From: Cornus controversa
Taxonomy: Eukaryota; Streptophyta; Magnoliopsida; Cornales; Cornaceae
Reading direction: 5' to 3'
Length of the DNA stretch: 64,000 bases
Assembly: GCA_026545225.1 (NCBI GenBank)
Contig: CM048853.1
Coordinates: forward strand, 19,489,255-19,553,254
This document shows, piece after piece, positions 11,931-25,100 of the stretch. A program made the translations under genes and the position numbers. The stretch's first letter is position 1, and each line of letters opens with the position of its first letter. A model generated the notes under the pieces. It saw nothing but the letters and a program-made list of their open reading frames with translations, made no database searches and was not told the origin of the DNA.

Positions 11931-12574
11931 ATGGGGAGGCCACTTGTGAAGTTGTTCTTATGGGTTTTAATAGTTTTGGTTCAAAACCATAGAGGACTAC
12001 TGGAAGGTTGTCTAGAAGAGGAGAGGATTGGGTTGCTTAAACTCAAAGCCTTTTTCACTCTGAAAAATAGTGATGAGACAAGCCATTTGTTTCTTCCTTC
12101 ATGGGTTGATGAAAGAGAAAGTGAATGCTGTGATTGGGAGATAGTTTCTTGCAACCACACCACAGATAGAGTGGTGGAGCTCAGTCTTGATTATCTAATT
12201 CAAAACAACTCTTTTTATTATCCTTACTATCTAAATGTCTCCTTATTTAAACCTTTTGAAGAGATGATGAGTCTTGACATATCTTTGAATGGTTTAGATT
12301 GTTATGATGAGAATGAAGGTAATCTAATTTTCATAAAATCTGAATCATTCGCCATGTAATGATTTTTCCCTCTTTTATATTTTAATTTTCTTCTCAATCT
12401 AATTTTTATTTGGTTTCGAAGGGTTTCAAAAGGTTGTCAAAATTGGAGAGGTTGGAGATCTTAAACGTGGCTATAAATGATTTCAATTATAGCATCCTAA
12501 AATCTTTGGGGTCACTCACATCACTAAAAACTTTGAATGTCAATGGGAATAAGTTGGAAGGACCTTTTGCTCTT
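11931..12574 (+). pseudogene. LRR receptor-like protein, 5' fragment
   Basis: Exon 1 (11931-12318) encodes a hydrophobic signal peptide (residues 4-18), then an LRR N-cap (LRRNT_2) with Cys at 27, the SWVD...ECCDW motif around residues 57-69 and Cys 74, followed by the first LRR strand (VVELSLD). A GT-AG intron (12319-12421) in phase 1 leads to exon 2 (12422-12574), which reads GFQKRLSKLERLEILNVAIN and further LRR-like residues. In the family these proteins have about 20 or more LRRs, a transmembrane helix and a short tail, and act as cell-surface immune or developmental receptors. Here reading stops at TGA (12573) and gypsy sequence begins within about 15 bp, so only the N-cap and about two repeats remain. 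A TATA-like TTTATATATAG lies at about 11893. Confidence 0.8.
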
Positions 12575-12584
12575 TGAGGCATGT

Positions 12585-14330
12585 TTTGTTCACCTAATTT
12601 ATGGTTACTACTGACGCTTTGTAAGGGATTTCTCATAATTGGTGGTGCCTATGGCACAGCTTACTCGTAAAGAAGTTAAGTTTGTGTAGAATGAGGCTTG
12701 AGAGCATGCATTTATGGAGTTGAAGGGTCGATTGACTTCCGCTCCAATTTTGATTATTCTCGAATGTGGTTTGAGTATGTTATCTATTGTGATGCTTCAT
12801 AAGATGGTTTGGGTTGTGTCTTGATGCAAACTAAAAGAGTGGTAGTGTATGGCTCTTAACAGTTGAAGACACACGAGCAAAATTACCCGACTCATGATTT
12901 GGGGTTGGCGGTGGTAATTTTTGCATTGTGGTAAAGTTGAAATCGGGGGAATTACCATTCTATACAATAGGTACAGATGGAGGATTGAGATATAAGGGGC
13001 GGTTAGTGGTTCCTTCCAAGGATGATTTAAGGAATGCAGTGATGAGTAAGGCTCATAGTTCACAGTTTTTGGTACACCCATATGGGGGTAAAATGTACCA
13101 GGACATGAAGCGACAGTTTTGGTGGGCAGACATGAAGAGGGACATTTCTATATTTGTCTCTAAGTGTAGCACTTATCAAATGATCAAGATTGATCATCAA
13201 AAACCGTCGGGATCTTTACAGCCACTACCTATACCGGAGTGAAAATGAGAGAGCATTTATATGGATTTCATTGTGGGACTTTCCACCTCATAGTGGAATT
13301 ATGATGCTATTTGGGTTATAGTGGACACGTTGACAAAATCAGCTCATTTCTTGCTAGTTCACTCGAGTTATATCTCAGAGCAATACGCGAAGTTTTACAT
13401 TACAGAGATAGTGAAGCTCCATGGCATACCTTTGTCCATTATATCAGATAGGAATCCGAACTTTGTATCAGGGTTTTGGGAGAGTTTTTAGTAGGCTATG
13501 AGTACAGCTTTACATCTTAGTACAGCTTATCACCCTCAGACCGATGGTCAAGCTGAGAGGGTTAATCAAATTTTGGAGGATGTATTGCGAGCATGTGTAC
13601 TCGACTTCAAAGGTAATTGGGAGAGTTATTTACCACTCGTTGAGTTTGCTTATAATAATAGTTATCAAAAGATTATTGGTATGACACCATTCGAGGCTCT
13701 GTATAGGTGCCTATGTAGGTTGCCTATATGTCGGTTGTTGGTTGGAGATAATAGATTCTTAGGTCCTGAATTCATTAAGGACACATCCAAGAAAGTGACT
13801 CTTATTAGAGATTGCATGCGAAATGGTCAGAGTAGACAGAAGAGTTATACTGATTAAAGAACTCGAGCACTAGAGTTCAAGGTGGGGGATCAGGTTTTAC
13901 TCAAGGTTTCTCCCATGAAGGGAATAATGCAGTTTGGAAAAAAAGGAGAAGTTGTCACCTCATTTTGTGGGTCCTTTCATGATCACTGACAGAATTGGGG
14001 TAATAACGTATAGATTGCCATTATTAGAAATAATGCACAGGGTACATAATGTCTTTCATGTGTATATATTGTGGAAATTCCTTAAGGATGATGATACGTA
14101 TCAGCACATTAAGGTTGGGGAAATTAAGTTGCAGCCATATATAACATCTATGGAGTAACCTTACTATATTCTTGACCGTATGAATCAGGTCCTTCGTTCT
14201 AAGACCATTCATTTAGTTCGGGTTCAGTGGAGCCACCACAATGAGGCAGAGTCCACTTGGGAAATGGAGGATGAAATAAAGGCAAAATATATAGAGTTTT
14301 TTTTTATTTTAGGTATGAGGTGAATTCCGT
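12585..14330 (+). pseudogene. Ty3/gypsy (chromovirus, Tekay/Del-like) pol remnant
   Basis: In order: the end of reverse transcriptase (GYY, stop, RFVRDFS, then LTRKEVKFV, about 12600-12700), the start of RNase H (ILII...YCDAS...GLGCVLMQT, then THD...AVVIFALW, 12750-12932), the HHCC integrase zinc domain (12928-13242), the integrase core (MDFIVGL, then SDRNPNFVSGFW, STAYHPQTDGQAERVNQILE, 13255-13690) and a C-terminal chromodomain-like segment (VQWSHHNEAESTWEMEDE, about 14222-14278). RNase H is internally deleted: VVIFALW jumps straight to the region before the HHCC domain, so over 100 residues are missing. Many in-frame stops. The 5' LTR, gag, protease and most of the RT are absent. Confidence 0.85.
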
Positions 14331-14361
14331 GGATGAAATTCCTCTTTTTATGGGAGAAGCA

Positions 14362-16445
14362 TGTAATACCCTGCAAATTGAGGATATTTAATTTGGGTTT
14401 TAATTATTTAAATTGTTCATTTTATGGTATTTTAAATGCTTTAGTTAATGTTTGTGAATGCCTGTTATTTTTTTTAGTTTAATATAGATGGTTGATTAAT
14501 TAGTGCTAAGTGTTAATTTACGTTAAATGTTTGTGAAATATTTGCTTTTAATGTAGAATTTTCTTTTAAATAAAATATATGGGTTTTTGGGCTGCATTTC
14601 CTTTTATTTTAATTATTTTCAGGTTGGGCTAGACTTTTGGGAAGGCATATATATATATATAAACATGAAATTTGTGTTGAATGTTAATGTTATTTTTTAA
14701 GGTTTTTGTTCTGATTAAATTGTTAATCTTGCTCTCCTGAATAGTCCTTGTAAGTTTGGTGGTGAATAGTTGGGTAATTTGACGGAAATTTGAGTTTGAA
14801 ATTGAAGAACCTTAAAACTTAAATTTGAGACTTTTTGATTTAGGCCTCGGATGGAGGGGATTTTGATACCAATGGGTAGTTTAAGCGAAGATGAGTTGAA
14901 TAGTATATAAAAATGTGGGATTTGGTGGCTGGAGGTGGCCGAAAGTTGTAAAGAACTAAAGGAGGAAGGAGCACATGCCCATCCATGCTGCCAGCGCATT
15001 GGGGCACGTGACGCCATCTCCGGTGGCCAACGGGGACCGAAAAAGTTCTAGTCCGGTCCCACTCGCCGAGCCCACTCACTCCCCAGTCCGGAATATTTAA
15101 ATATATATTTTTTAAATTTTAAATCTTTTTAAAATGTCAAAAATTAGGAAAAATGTTTTAAATTTCTGAAAAATTTCAAAAATTTTCATGAAATTTTAAT
15201 AGGACTTTTAGAGACAGATTATGCATAGGAACCTACACTAGAGCAAGGTTACATACCCTTGATATTTAATTGCAATATAGGCTATGTTGTGTGAGTTTTC
15301 TTTTAATTATTTATTTTTTCTTTTCTTTAATTGTTTCCTTGCTATCATAAATGTGATTGGTTATTTATTTGATGTTTAAATCATTTTATGGGAGTATGTG
15401 AAATTGGTTTACTATCATGGTAGGTTTGTGTTATTTTATTTATTTATTTAATTCATGTGGCGGTAGGATTGTCAATATTTTAAATAGCATGCTTATAAGT
15501 TTGTTAATTCTTATTTAAAGAATTATGGGAAGCATGTTAGGATTGCCTAATACATAATAAGGTAACTATATATTATATTTTGTGGCATGTCAGGATTGCC
15601 TAATATCTAATAAGGTATCTATACATTATATTTTGTGGCATGTTAGGATTGCCTAATACCTAATAAGGTATCTACACATTATATTTTGCATCATGTTAGG
15701 GTTGCAGGTATGTTAGGATTGCCTAATACCTAATAAGGGATCTATACATTATATTTTGTTGCACCGGTATATTAGGATTGCCTAATACTTAGTAAGAAAT
15801 TTAGTTATGTATTCAGACATGTTAGGATTGTCACTTGTTCAAACTTAGAAACTTGTTCTACCTTTATTGTGATAATGGATGGGATGGTTCAGAATATAGT
15901 TCTAATTATTTCTGAGATAGGAAACTTAATGATAAAATGGTATAGTAATATCTATATGTTATTATTGTCCTCATATAGAGGGTATATTTTCAATTTCTTT
16001 GATTGAGTGGTAGTAGAGGGAACTTGCTTGCAGGTTTAACCCACTTTGTTGATATTTCAGGTCCCAGGCCGGTTCCACAGTGAGGATAGAATCTTGAGTT
16101 CGTAGATTGTGGCAGTCATTGTCTCTTATTAATTTCCAGAGTAGGGGCCTATTCCTCTCTTTGTGCTCAGGATATGAACTTTATTGGAATGCTGTTTTAG
16201 ATTTTTTAATCTTTCTTATATTTTGAGTTTAGGAGTCCTTGAGTTGTAGGACTTCCAAGTTGTATTGTTCGGACTCTCAATTTTATTTTATTTTATTCAT
16301 CCTCTTAATTAAAGTTTTCTTTTCACACTTAATTATTTTTTAATATCCTTGTATTCCGTGCTTGCATGCTATCAATTGTAGGTATTCCTTATGTTTTGTT
16401 TATGAGACTGGTCACCTCATGCATGAGATTGGAGGGAGTATTTCA
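14362..16445 (+). mobile_element. 3' LTR of the gypsy element
   Basis: It begins TGTAATACCCTG after a purine tract and ends GTATTTCA, about 2.08 kb. The right end is confirmed by another copy (minus strand, ending at 27560) in which homology stops at exactly the same TATTTCA. It contains a roughly 60-bp tandem repeat at 15530-15840. The DNA that follows is the interior of a Sirevirus gag, implying that the gypsy element inserted into the Sirevirus copy and its left side was later lost. Confidence 0.8.
15530..15840. repeat. Tandem repeat inside the gypsy LTR
   Basis: Five to six degenerate units of about 57-63 bp carrying ATGTTAGGATTGCCTAATAC followed by CTAATAAGG. The same unit is found in the other LTR copies, inverted at about 28140-28440 and in about three copies at 34185-34370. 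Confidence 0.8.
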
Positions 16446-18149
16446 GTTTACTTATGGGTAGATTAAGTTTGATAGTGTGATTAGTGTTGGAAAGCCTATA
16501 GGAGATAAGACTAGACTAGGTTTTGTTGGATCATCATCTAAAGGTAAAATTGTGTTTGTTAAACCTAATAACTTGAATTTGCCTGTCAACACTATTGCTA
16601 TAAGAGGAGAAAATATTTTAATTCTAATTTTCGTGTGCATTATTTTCTTGATAGATGGCATGTTAGAGTAATTTGGATGAGAAAGGAATATTTTGAAAAG
16701 TTTGTGCCTGATTATACTATGGGATTTATTCCTAATAGGTCTTTGGGTGCAAAACCCACTAACTAAGGTCATTAGGACTTTTATGGTCATGGACTAAGCT
16801 TATATTCATTATCTGTTTTCCATTGGACCATATCTTTTAGATTAGGTTAGGTTTTGTTTAATTTTTTTTATAATCATGTGAATGTTGAAATCATATTTTT
16901 TCTATGAAATAATGTGAATTATCTGTATTTCTGTTTAAGTTCACTTTGATTTGTGAATGCACGATTGGGACACTTAGTTTATCAATGAATGAAGTATTTG
17001 AGTTTATGATCTAAGCTTTGATAACTAATGTGCTAAATTTATTTCTTTTTAGAGGTGAATCTTTTAAGTCCATACAATTTGTGCACTAGTCCAATTTTGA
17101 GAAATTTGATTAAAAACTAATATGAAGTTGACTAGGGTATATTGTATGAGTAACATTAAAGGCTTAAATGATCAATGAAAAAATGAAAAAGAAAAGATTA
17201 TATTTTTAATTCAGCATGAAAAGAAAAGAAACATAAATTGCTGAAAATTTAAGACAAAAGGAAAAGGCTACATTCTGAATGTGTTCGAAACTACCACTAC
17301 GACATAAATCTCCAATGAGTTACTTTTAAAAAGAAGTTGTTTTGAGGAAATAATTGGTTGCCGTAAGCGTGAAACTCACCATCTTAGAAAAAAATAAAAA
17401 TTCAATGAAAAATAATTTAATCTTGTGTGGTTTGATTTTCTTATCATCCAATGTGTCTTAGAAGATGAATCAAAGGAGTTTGATTAATTTTTCATGATGA
17501 ATTTTGTTGGCAAATTTATGGGTTTTAAAATTGTGCATTCATAAATTTTCTTGAATGTTTTTCAGAAATTTTAGAACTCATTGTTATTTTATTAGAAAAT
17601 TTGATTTTAATGATTATATGATTGTTATATTTTTTATTTTCACATAAATAAAATCCCAAAAATATTTTCCTAATTTTTCAAAATTTTAGGATTTTTTAAG
17701 GTATTTTTAAGCAAATTTTTTTTTTCGAAAAAGTGCATTTTTGGTCAAAATTGGTCAACTGGTTAAGCTAACCAATTAGACCGGTCCAAGGTGGTGGCTT
17801 GACCGGTCTTGCTAGGCTCGGCTAACAGGCTTGAAGTAGTACATGTGTGCATTTGTTCATTATGTGCCTAACTTTCTATTGTGTGCCTTCTCTCCTTTTT
17901 CCCTCACTTTGCCATAACTATAAAGAAACTTTGTGCTATATAATTATCCTTATAGTGATTAAGATTTGTGTTTGATTTTGAGTTAAATTGGTGAAAGGGA
18001 TTGATCTTTGGAGGTTTTGTATTGATTTTGAGAGATTAAACTAACAAAGTGATATTAGAGCTTGTGTTTTCAAAGCTTACACACCAAGTGTTTCAGGAAA
18101 TTCCCGAATGGCTCCTACATTCCTATTTTGCATTCCTCTCATTGTAGCA

Positions 18150-18359
18150 ATGGCTAGTGGTTCTAGGCGACAAAGAATTAATGTTTCTCTAACACCGGAA
18201 AGTAACATAATCTTCACGGAAGATCATTTTGATGATGAAGGAGTCTTTGAGCATTACAAGAATGTAGTTGGTTGTAGGCCAATGAGGTGTGAACAGAGTT
18301 TTGATTTAGAGACCATATGGCAAGGATATCACTTGGAGTTTAGCTCTATTTGTGTCTAG
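18150..18359 (+). pseudogene. Truncated second ORF of Sirevirus copy 2
   Basis: MASGSRRQ... aligns with the first 70 or so codons of 5109-6155 (shared WCRAMR/GCRPMR and NLEII/DLETI positions), then stops at 18357-18359. The following DNA corresponds to the region downstream of the first copy's ORF, so about 280 codons were deleted internally. Confidence 0.7.
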
Positions 18360-18949
18360 ATTTGGTAGTTGAGCTTGGTATGCTCTATTTTTATTTTGCT
18401 CAGACATGTTATGTTATATGCTTTCTTTGTTTTCTATGCTTAATGTGACAATGTACAACTTTCTATGATTTTGAAACTTATGTGTTATATATAGAATTGG
18501 AGGTTGTTTCTCACTTAATCATGTGTTGATTTGTTCTCTCGTGTTCTCATTGTTTTTACTTTGTCAATTTGTTCCAAAAAGGGGGAGACTTATATTTGTA
18601 TGGGGGAGACTTATATAAGTGCTTTGATAAAGGAGGAGATTATTTTCTTTGAGACATATGGGGAGATTATATATTTCATTAGTTATATGATTAAGGATGA
18701 GTTTGAAGATGATTTTATATCATTATAATTTTCTTGATTAAGCTTTCACAAGTAGTGTTGTTTGAATAATGTGTATATTTTACAGAATTGACAAACACTA
18801 CACATGAAGGATGAAAGCTTGCTCATGATGCTTTGAGTTCTTCAAGAGATATTTCTTTGTATTGGGGACATATTGTAATATGATTTTTCGAGTGGTTAGG
18901 TTACAGTTGTCTAGGTGGATTTTGTCACGAAATTGCCAAAGGGGGAGAT

Positions 18950-20256
18950 TGTGACATATATTTTTGTAATTGGCAATCTTCGGTGTCAAAACCAAACATG
19001 ATCGAGTTGTATTATTTGAGGTATATTTCTGTCATTCATCATGTAATTGAATTCTCAGAGTGAACATGAAGTTCTACACAATCTATACAAAATATGAAGC
19101 TTGAATTTTTGAAAAAAGTCGTCAATGGTTTGAACAAGAATTCAATCGACTAAAGTGTTGAGATGGTTCCGAATGCATGAGAATATCGTTGATCAGAAAT
19201 AAGAGTCATGTAATCCAGGTAAAATTGTGTGAACACATATATTTTAAACCAGAAGGTTTCAACCTTGAAAAGAGGGATTTTTAAGCAGACTAATGAAGTT
19301 TTCAAGGTTGGACTGGTCTAAGTGAAGGCTGGATAGGTCAAAGTGAAGGCTGAATTGGTCCAACTTTTTTGGTCTGCGAATTTTGACTAGTTTTGTCTTG
19401 TTTTGACCTAGAATGAACCCAAAACTTTCTAAAATCGTGGGGACTTGTTTCTTATTGGATTTTAACTTTTTTTTCAAATAAAATTAGGATTTTTAATCTC
19501 TATAAAAATCTCATATGATTTCTCTCTCAGTGTGTTTTAACGGAGTTTTTAATATACATCAAATTGAGATTTTCTTGAGAGAGAAAGCATTGAGATATTT
19601 TTATAGCAAAGGATTTTTCCCTCAAATTTTTTGTTTATATTTTTGAGAGCACACACATATTTCACTGAGTGATTTAAGGTGATCTCTATTTGCTTGATCA
19701 ACTGTTTGAAGACTGCATTGAATATTTCTTCGTGATCAATTTACTGGATTAGTTTCTTCTACAACTATTCATTGGTGAGGACGGAGAAGAAGATCGAGCC
19801 ACAGAGCGGACAAAATACTTGCTAAATGTTCGTGTTCTTCCAATTACTATTCTGAGAGGATTTTGACGTTAGCCGAGAATCTGCAGTAGTTGGACGAGGT
19901 AGTAGCAATTGTAAGGCTGAGGTGTTCTGCATCAGAGTTCTTGTTAGAGTGGAGTAGGTGTGAGTCTGGAATAGAGTATGTTGTACTTTGCTTCGACAAT
20001 AGTGGATTCGCTTCTCCGGGGCTACAAAGCCTCACCCGTAGGTTTTTTTCGATTTGGATTTTCCACGTATATCTATTGCATTCGTTTACTTTACTACACT
20101 ATATTTAATTACTTGCTTTGTGGGATTGCTTTAATTAGTAATTGGACTTAAAATTGGATAATCTGAATAATTAAGCAAAAAACGAGTAAATTTAATCACC
20201 CCTGTCTAGGTTTTAAATTTAACTTTCGCAACCGCTTCCGCACCACATAACTCACA
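18950..20256 (+). mobile_element. 3' LTR of Sirevirus copy 2
   Basis: It begins TGTGACATATA directly after AAAGGGGGAGAT and ends CTCACA, about 1.3 kb. It is collinear with 6758-7941, including the final CGCAACCGCTTCCGCACC. Confidence 0.8.
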
Positions 20257-20818
20257 CTTGCATCATGGGCTAGGGGGTATATATTTTCCCCCTCAGTTTA
20301 CTTTTTTGTATGTAATTTTGTGAATTTTGATATTATGCCCCTCCTAAAATTATCTATTTCTTCTTCGTTTCATATCTCTTTTACTCTTCTTCTTCTTGAA
20401 TTTCATTGATTCCTTTCAAAAAAATTTGCATTCCCATACTTTCATCAAATCCTTTTTTTTTTCACCTTCAAAGTTCTCTCGCTTTTTTTGTTCTTCTTCT
20501 TTTTTTTTTCTTTTCTCTCTTTAAATTTTGTTCTTCTTCCACTCGTGTATATGTTAGTAACAGTTTTTTTCTCTTTTCTTACTCTTTTTTTTTTTTGTCT
20601 TCTTTAAATTTATTACTTAAATTTTGTGAACTTAATATTTGTATTTAATATTTCTGAATATTTCTTTACTACAAGGCTTTAAAAATAATGATATACTACT
20701 TGAATGTTTATTATTACACCGTAACTATACTTCTATCTTCAGTGTTGCTATCTTGCGTAGAATTGCATGTACCGATGGTAACACAATTTTTCCATTATTT
20801 TCCATATGCCATCCTATA
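20257..20818. other. Pyrimidine-rich intergenic DNA
   Basis: Long T/C-rich runs with no recognisable gene. The open frames here are low-complexity. Confidence 0.55.
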
Positions 20819-20868
20819 TGTTAGTATAGTACATATGTAACATATGTATCATATGTTCCTATAATCAG
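20819..20868 (+). mobile_element. Start of the copia 5' LTR
   Basis: TGTTAGTATAGTAC at 20819 equals the first 14 bases of the 3' LTR on the minus strand (27518 down to 27505). The following 40 or so bases (ACATATGTAACATATGTATC and on to CCTATAATC) match 29953-29991, the displaced rest of the 3' LTR. Beyond that the two diverge, so the LTR end is not defined. Confidence 0.6.
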
Positions 20869-22126
20869 TCCTAAAAATTTGTCCAGCCTCTGTTTCATCG
20901 TTCATCAATAACCCTAACCTTCCTTAATCATCATCTTCACCATCTATAGAAACCACAGCCGGAAGAACCCGAACAAAGCCACATAAACTACCATCTTAAA
21001 CCTACTGCCTCCGCAAACCAACATCACCAAGCCTAATGTTCACCTTCTGCAACCCAAACAAGCCCGTTGTTCCAGCACCACCATCAGCAGAAAACCACCA
21101 CCACCACCTATTCAACCAATACAGACCCGCCTGCTATTCTGGCACCACCATCACCAGAAAATTATCACCACCACCTATTCAACCAATATAGACCAATACT
21201 CTTAATTTTGTAGACCTACCACCACCACCATTGCTACTGTTCAAACAATACAGAAACCACCATCATCGAAAACCATAAATCTCTGCACCACCATCACCAG
21301 AAACCACCACCACCACCATCACTAATTTTTAACCAATACAGACCCATCACTAGAAAACACCGTTATTCCAACACCACCATCACCCGTAAATCTCTACAAC
21401 ACCATCATAAGAAACCACCACCACCACCATCGCTAATGTTCAAATAATACAGACCCATCATCTATACCAGCCACTATTTTTGCAGAACTAACCAGCCACT
21501 TTCAACCACTATCACCATTGTTCACTATATGTAACCACGTAAAACACACAGTTCATCACAGTCAGCCGCCACCTTATCGCTATCAGACGCCACCTCTAAA
21601 AACTTAGACGATTTCACTGTCAACCTCTGTAACCCAATTGTTCCTCTCTTTTAGGAAGAGTCGAAGATGACTACAGGTACCGTGATTACAATCTTCAGCG
21701 AGTTCCAAACTTAAAGCAAGGTCCGGCAAGTCCAGATTCACTTTCTAACAAACACAACTTCTGTCTCTGCCCAAACTCATTGTCTCTGAGCACTAATGTC
21801 ACTATCCGTTAAGATCCCGGTGAGCATCTGTCTCTGCCCATTGTGTCTGAGCTTTTCGACAAACACAGCTTCTCCAGGCACTTCTGCCAGTTACATGCCA
21901 GAAATCGTCGTGTCTTCACCAGTGTTTCACCGATCATCCTTTCTGATCATCCTCTCTGGTCACTGATTACCCTCTCTGATTATCATTTATGATCACCTTT
22001 ATTAGAGAGATTTTTCAATTGTTTTAAGACCAAACCCACGTCACATCAGACTAGGTAAACTTGACTTGACCCAAATCAGATCGGTTTAATTCGGTTAAAA
22101 AAAAACTATTTCAAGGCCCTGCATCT
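20869..22126. other. Region between copia LTR start and gag
   Basis: Contains a CCA-rich minisatellite (21060-21460). No gene or clear primer-binding site could be identified. Confidence 0.5.
21060..21460. repeat. CCA-rich minisatellite
   Basis: About six degenerate units of roughly 60 bp combining CACCACCATCACCAGAAA, CCACCACCACCA and TTCAACCAATACAGACC. The frame is broken by stops, so a proline-rich protein is not supported. Confidence 0.75.
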
Positions 22127-25100
22127 ATGGAACGCTCTGAGGTATCTCAACCTATCACCATTATTCTTGATGGCCCTAATTACTCTTCCTGGGCTCCCAC
22201 TATGACAAGTTTCTGAAAGGCCATAAGCTTTGGCATCTTATCACTGGTGCTATTACCGAACCCAATAAAGAAAACTCTGAAGACAATGATATATGTCTAA
22301 AATAACTTTGACTGAGATAATAAAAATCATCAAGTTATCACATGGTTTTGTAATACCTCAACTTCCTCTATTGGCTTACAGTTTGGTCATTCTAATACTG
22401 CCAAACCAGTGTGGAATTTTCCTCAGAACAAGTATACCAATAATGATCTTGCTCATCAATTTTAACTCTAGAGGACTTTTCATCATATCTTTCAGAAGCC
22501 TGGTCAATCTATCAATAGCTTTCTCTCTAAAATGTATGCTCTTTGGGATCAGTTAACTCTTTCAGAACCTACATGGGATTGTTCTACTGATACCTAAAAA
22601 TTCACTACTTACAGAGATCAGCAAAGGCTGATAACCTTTCTCATGGCTCTCACTAATAAATTTGAGTCAGTTTGGGCCTCTCTTCTACACAAACATCCAC
22701 TTCCCACCATTGAAAGTGTTGTCTCAGAGCTTATATTAGAAGAAACTCATCTTGGTACTCTTCAATCTCAAAATCTCCCATCGTAGATCACTGATACAGT
22801 TCTTGCTACATCCTACCACAGGAGCAGTCACTCCTCATCTAATTCTTCTTCCCAACCAGGTTGTATTTACTGTCATGTTCTTCATCATACCCTATCAGAG
22901 TCTACAAATTTTGTCATAAGAAAGGACCCGGTCATTATCAGAGAGATTGCTTCAAAAATCCTCACAAAACCACATTCTGTAATGCTAAACCTAAGTCCAA
23001 TCACTTATCTGTCATGACTATTACAGCTAAAGGATCTTCTTTGCCCGACTCCATATCATCTATCTCTACCAATGATTTAAGGGATCTGCTCCAACAACTC
23101 CTATCCACTTTGGGTACTTACTCTACTACTATGTCTGTTACTTCAGGTAACACTTCTTGGTGATTTTATAAGGCCTATTGTAATCATATGACTTCTGACT
23201 CCACTATCTTCACCTCTCAAAATTTTACTACTCCTCTTATTACAACTACTAATGGATCTTATATGAAAGTACATCCCATAGGACAAGTGTCCATCCCAAG
23301 TGTCACATTCTTTGAGACCTTTCACATACCTGAACTTACTCTTAATCTTATCTCAATTGGTCAAATATGTGAACTTGACCAATTAATGTTCTTTTTTCTT
23401 CTTCTAGTTGTTCTGTACAGGATCCTCAGACAGGACAGATCTTTGGGATAGGCTGTAAAGTGGGAAGACTATTTGAGCTTATCAATCTTCATCTTCCTTC
23501 TCATCATTCTATTATTGTTGCCTCCACCTCTACAACTTCCTCTTCGAATTTTTGTTATTGAAGACTAGGGCATGTTTCTGTTGGGAGCCTTCGCCCTTTA
23601 GTAACCACTGGTCTATTAGGGTATGTCAAAAATGATTGTGTCACTTGTTTGCTTTATCAACTTGGAAAACCAGCTTTATCCTTTAATAAAAGTGACTCTA
23701 TTTCAACTGCTCGTTTTGACTTAGTCCATTCTGATGTTTGGGGACCTTCTCCTCACTACAGAATTGGGAGGTCAAAATATTTTGTCATTTTTATCAATGA
23801 TTATTCTCGGTTTACCTGGCTCTATCTAATGAATAATCGCTCTGAGTACCTCAACTTTACTATGATTTTACCAACATGGTCAAAACCCAATTTTTAAGAT
23901 CTATCAAAAAATTTTGTGCTGATAATGCCATGGAATACAAGGACACCAATTTTCTTAAGTTTCTTTGCCAACATGGCACTATTTTTCATTGTTCTTGTCC
24001 TGACACTTATCAACAAAATGGGAGAGCTTAACGTAAACATAGACATATCTTGGATACTATTCGCACTCTTCTTATTTATAGTTCATGTCCTAAACAATTC
24101 TTGGGAAAAGCAGCTTTTACTGCTGTTTATACCATCAATTGTGTTCATGTCCTAAACAATTCTCGTGCTCATCTTTGCTATTTTTTAGGCTATGGGATTA
24201 AACACAAGGGTTATCATTGTTGAGATCCGATCTCTAAATGATTACATAACTCTCGTTATTTCATCTTTTAAGAACATAAGATGTTCTCATCTCTCTCTCA
24301 GTTTCACATCTTTTCTCCGTCTATGTCATTCTTCTTTAGTGATCCCACTGTTGATCTCTTTCCTTCTGATACATACACAGACCTACCATGAGCCGTATGT
24401 CAACTATCAGCTTCACAACATATTCTTCCTATCTCTCCAGATCTTGCACTTCCCTTTGAGCTTCCATATACGGTCTCTTCTAATGGGTATGCCTCTGATG
24501 ATGATCCTATTATTGAATCCTCTACATCTGATACCCTTCCCACTGAGCCATCTAATTGTACTCATCATTCGGATCAGGTAAGAACCACACTAGGTTATCT
24601 TTGTGACTATCATTGCTTCTTTACTACTTTATCTCATCATGAACCTCAATCTTATTGAGAATCTAGTTCTAATACTCATTGGCAATAAGCTATGACAGAT
24701 GAATTACATGCTCTTGATCAAGCTCATACATGGGACATGGTTGATCTACCTTCCGGGAAAACTATTGTTGGCTGTAAATGGGTCTACAAAATTAAGATTC
24801 ATTCTAATGGCTCTGTGGAACGATACAAAGTTCACCTAGTTGCCAAAGTTTATACATAAGAGTATGGTATTGATTATAATGAAACTTTTACTCTTGTTGC
24901 CTGATTAACTTATGTTCGCAGTTTACTTATAGTTGCTGCTGTTCATAAGTGTGATCTTTCTCAAATGAATGTCAAAAATGCATTTCTCAATGGGGATCTA
25001 ACAGAAAAGGTTTATATGAAATCTCCTCCTAGATATAATCATTTTCCTCATCAAGTATGCAAACTGCACTCTATGGTCTTAAACAAGCTCCTCGGGTCTG

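Larger units (their letters stand above)
16446..20256 (+). mobile_element. Second pol-less Sirevirus copy, 5' truncated
   Basis: It starts inside gag at the position equivalent to about 2967 of the first copy (GTAAGCCTGTAGGAGATAA-like stretch near 16490). The second zinc knuckle is deleted; the terminal segment at about 16680-16765 with the same stop, the same non-coding block, a truncated second ORF, PPTs (near 18573, 18603 and 18938) and an LTR follow. Order and junctions match copy 1. Confidence 0.8.

Noticed and set aside
20406..20648. 80-residue open frame rich in F, L and S
   Set aside because: Low-complexity T/C-rich DNA; no motif or conserved start.
21060..21460. Proline/histidine-rich protein from the CCA repeats
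   Set aside because: Stops interrupt the frame in every unit, so it is a minisatellite, not a coding repeat.
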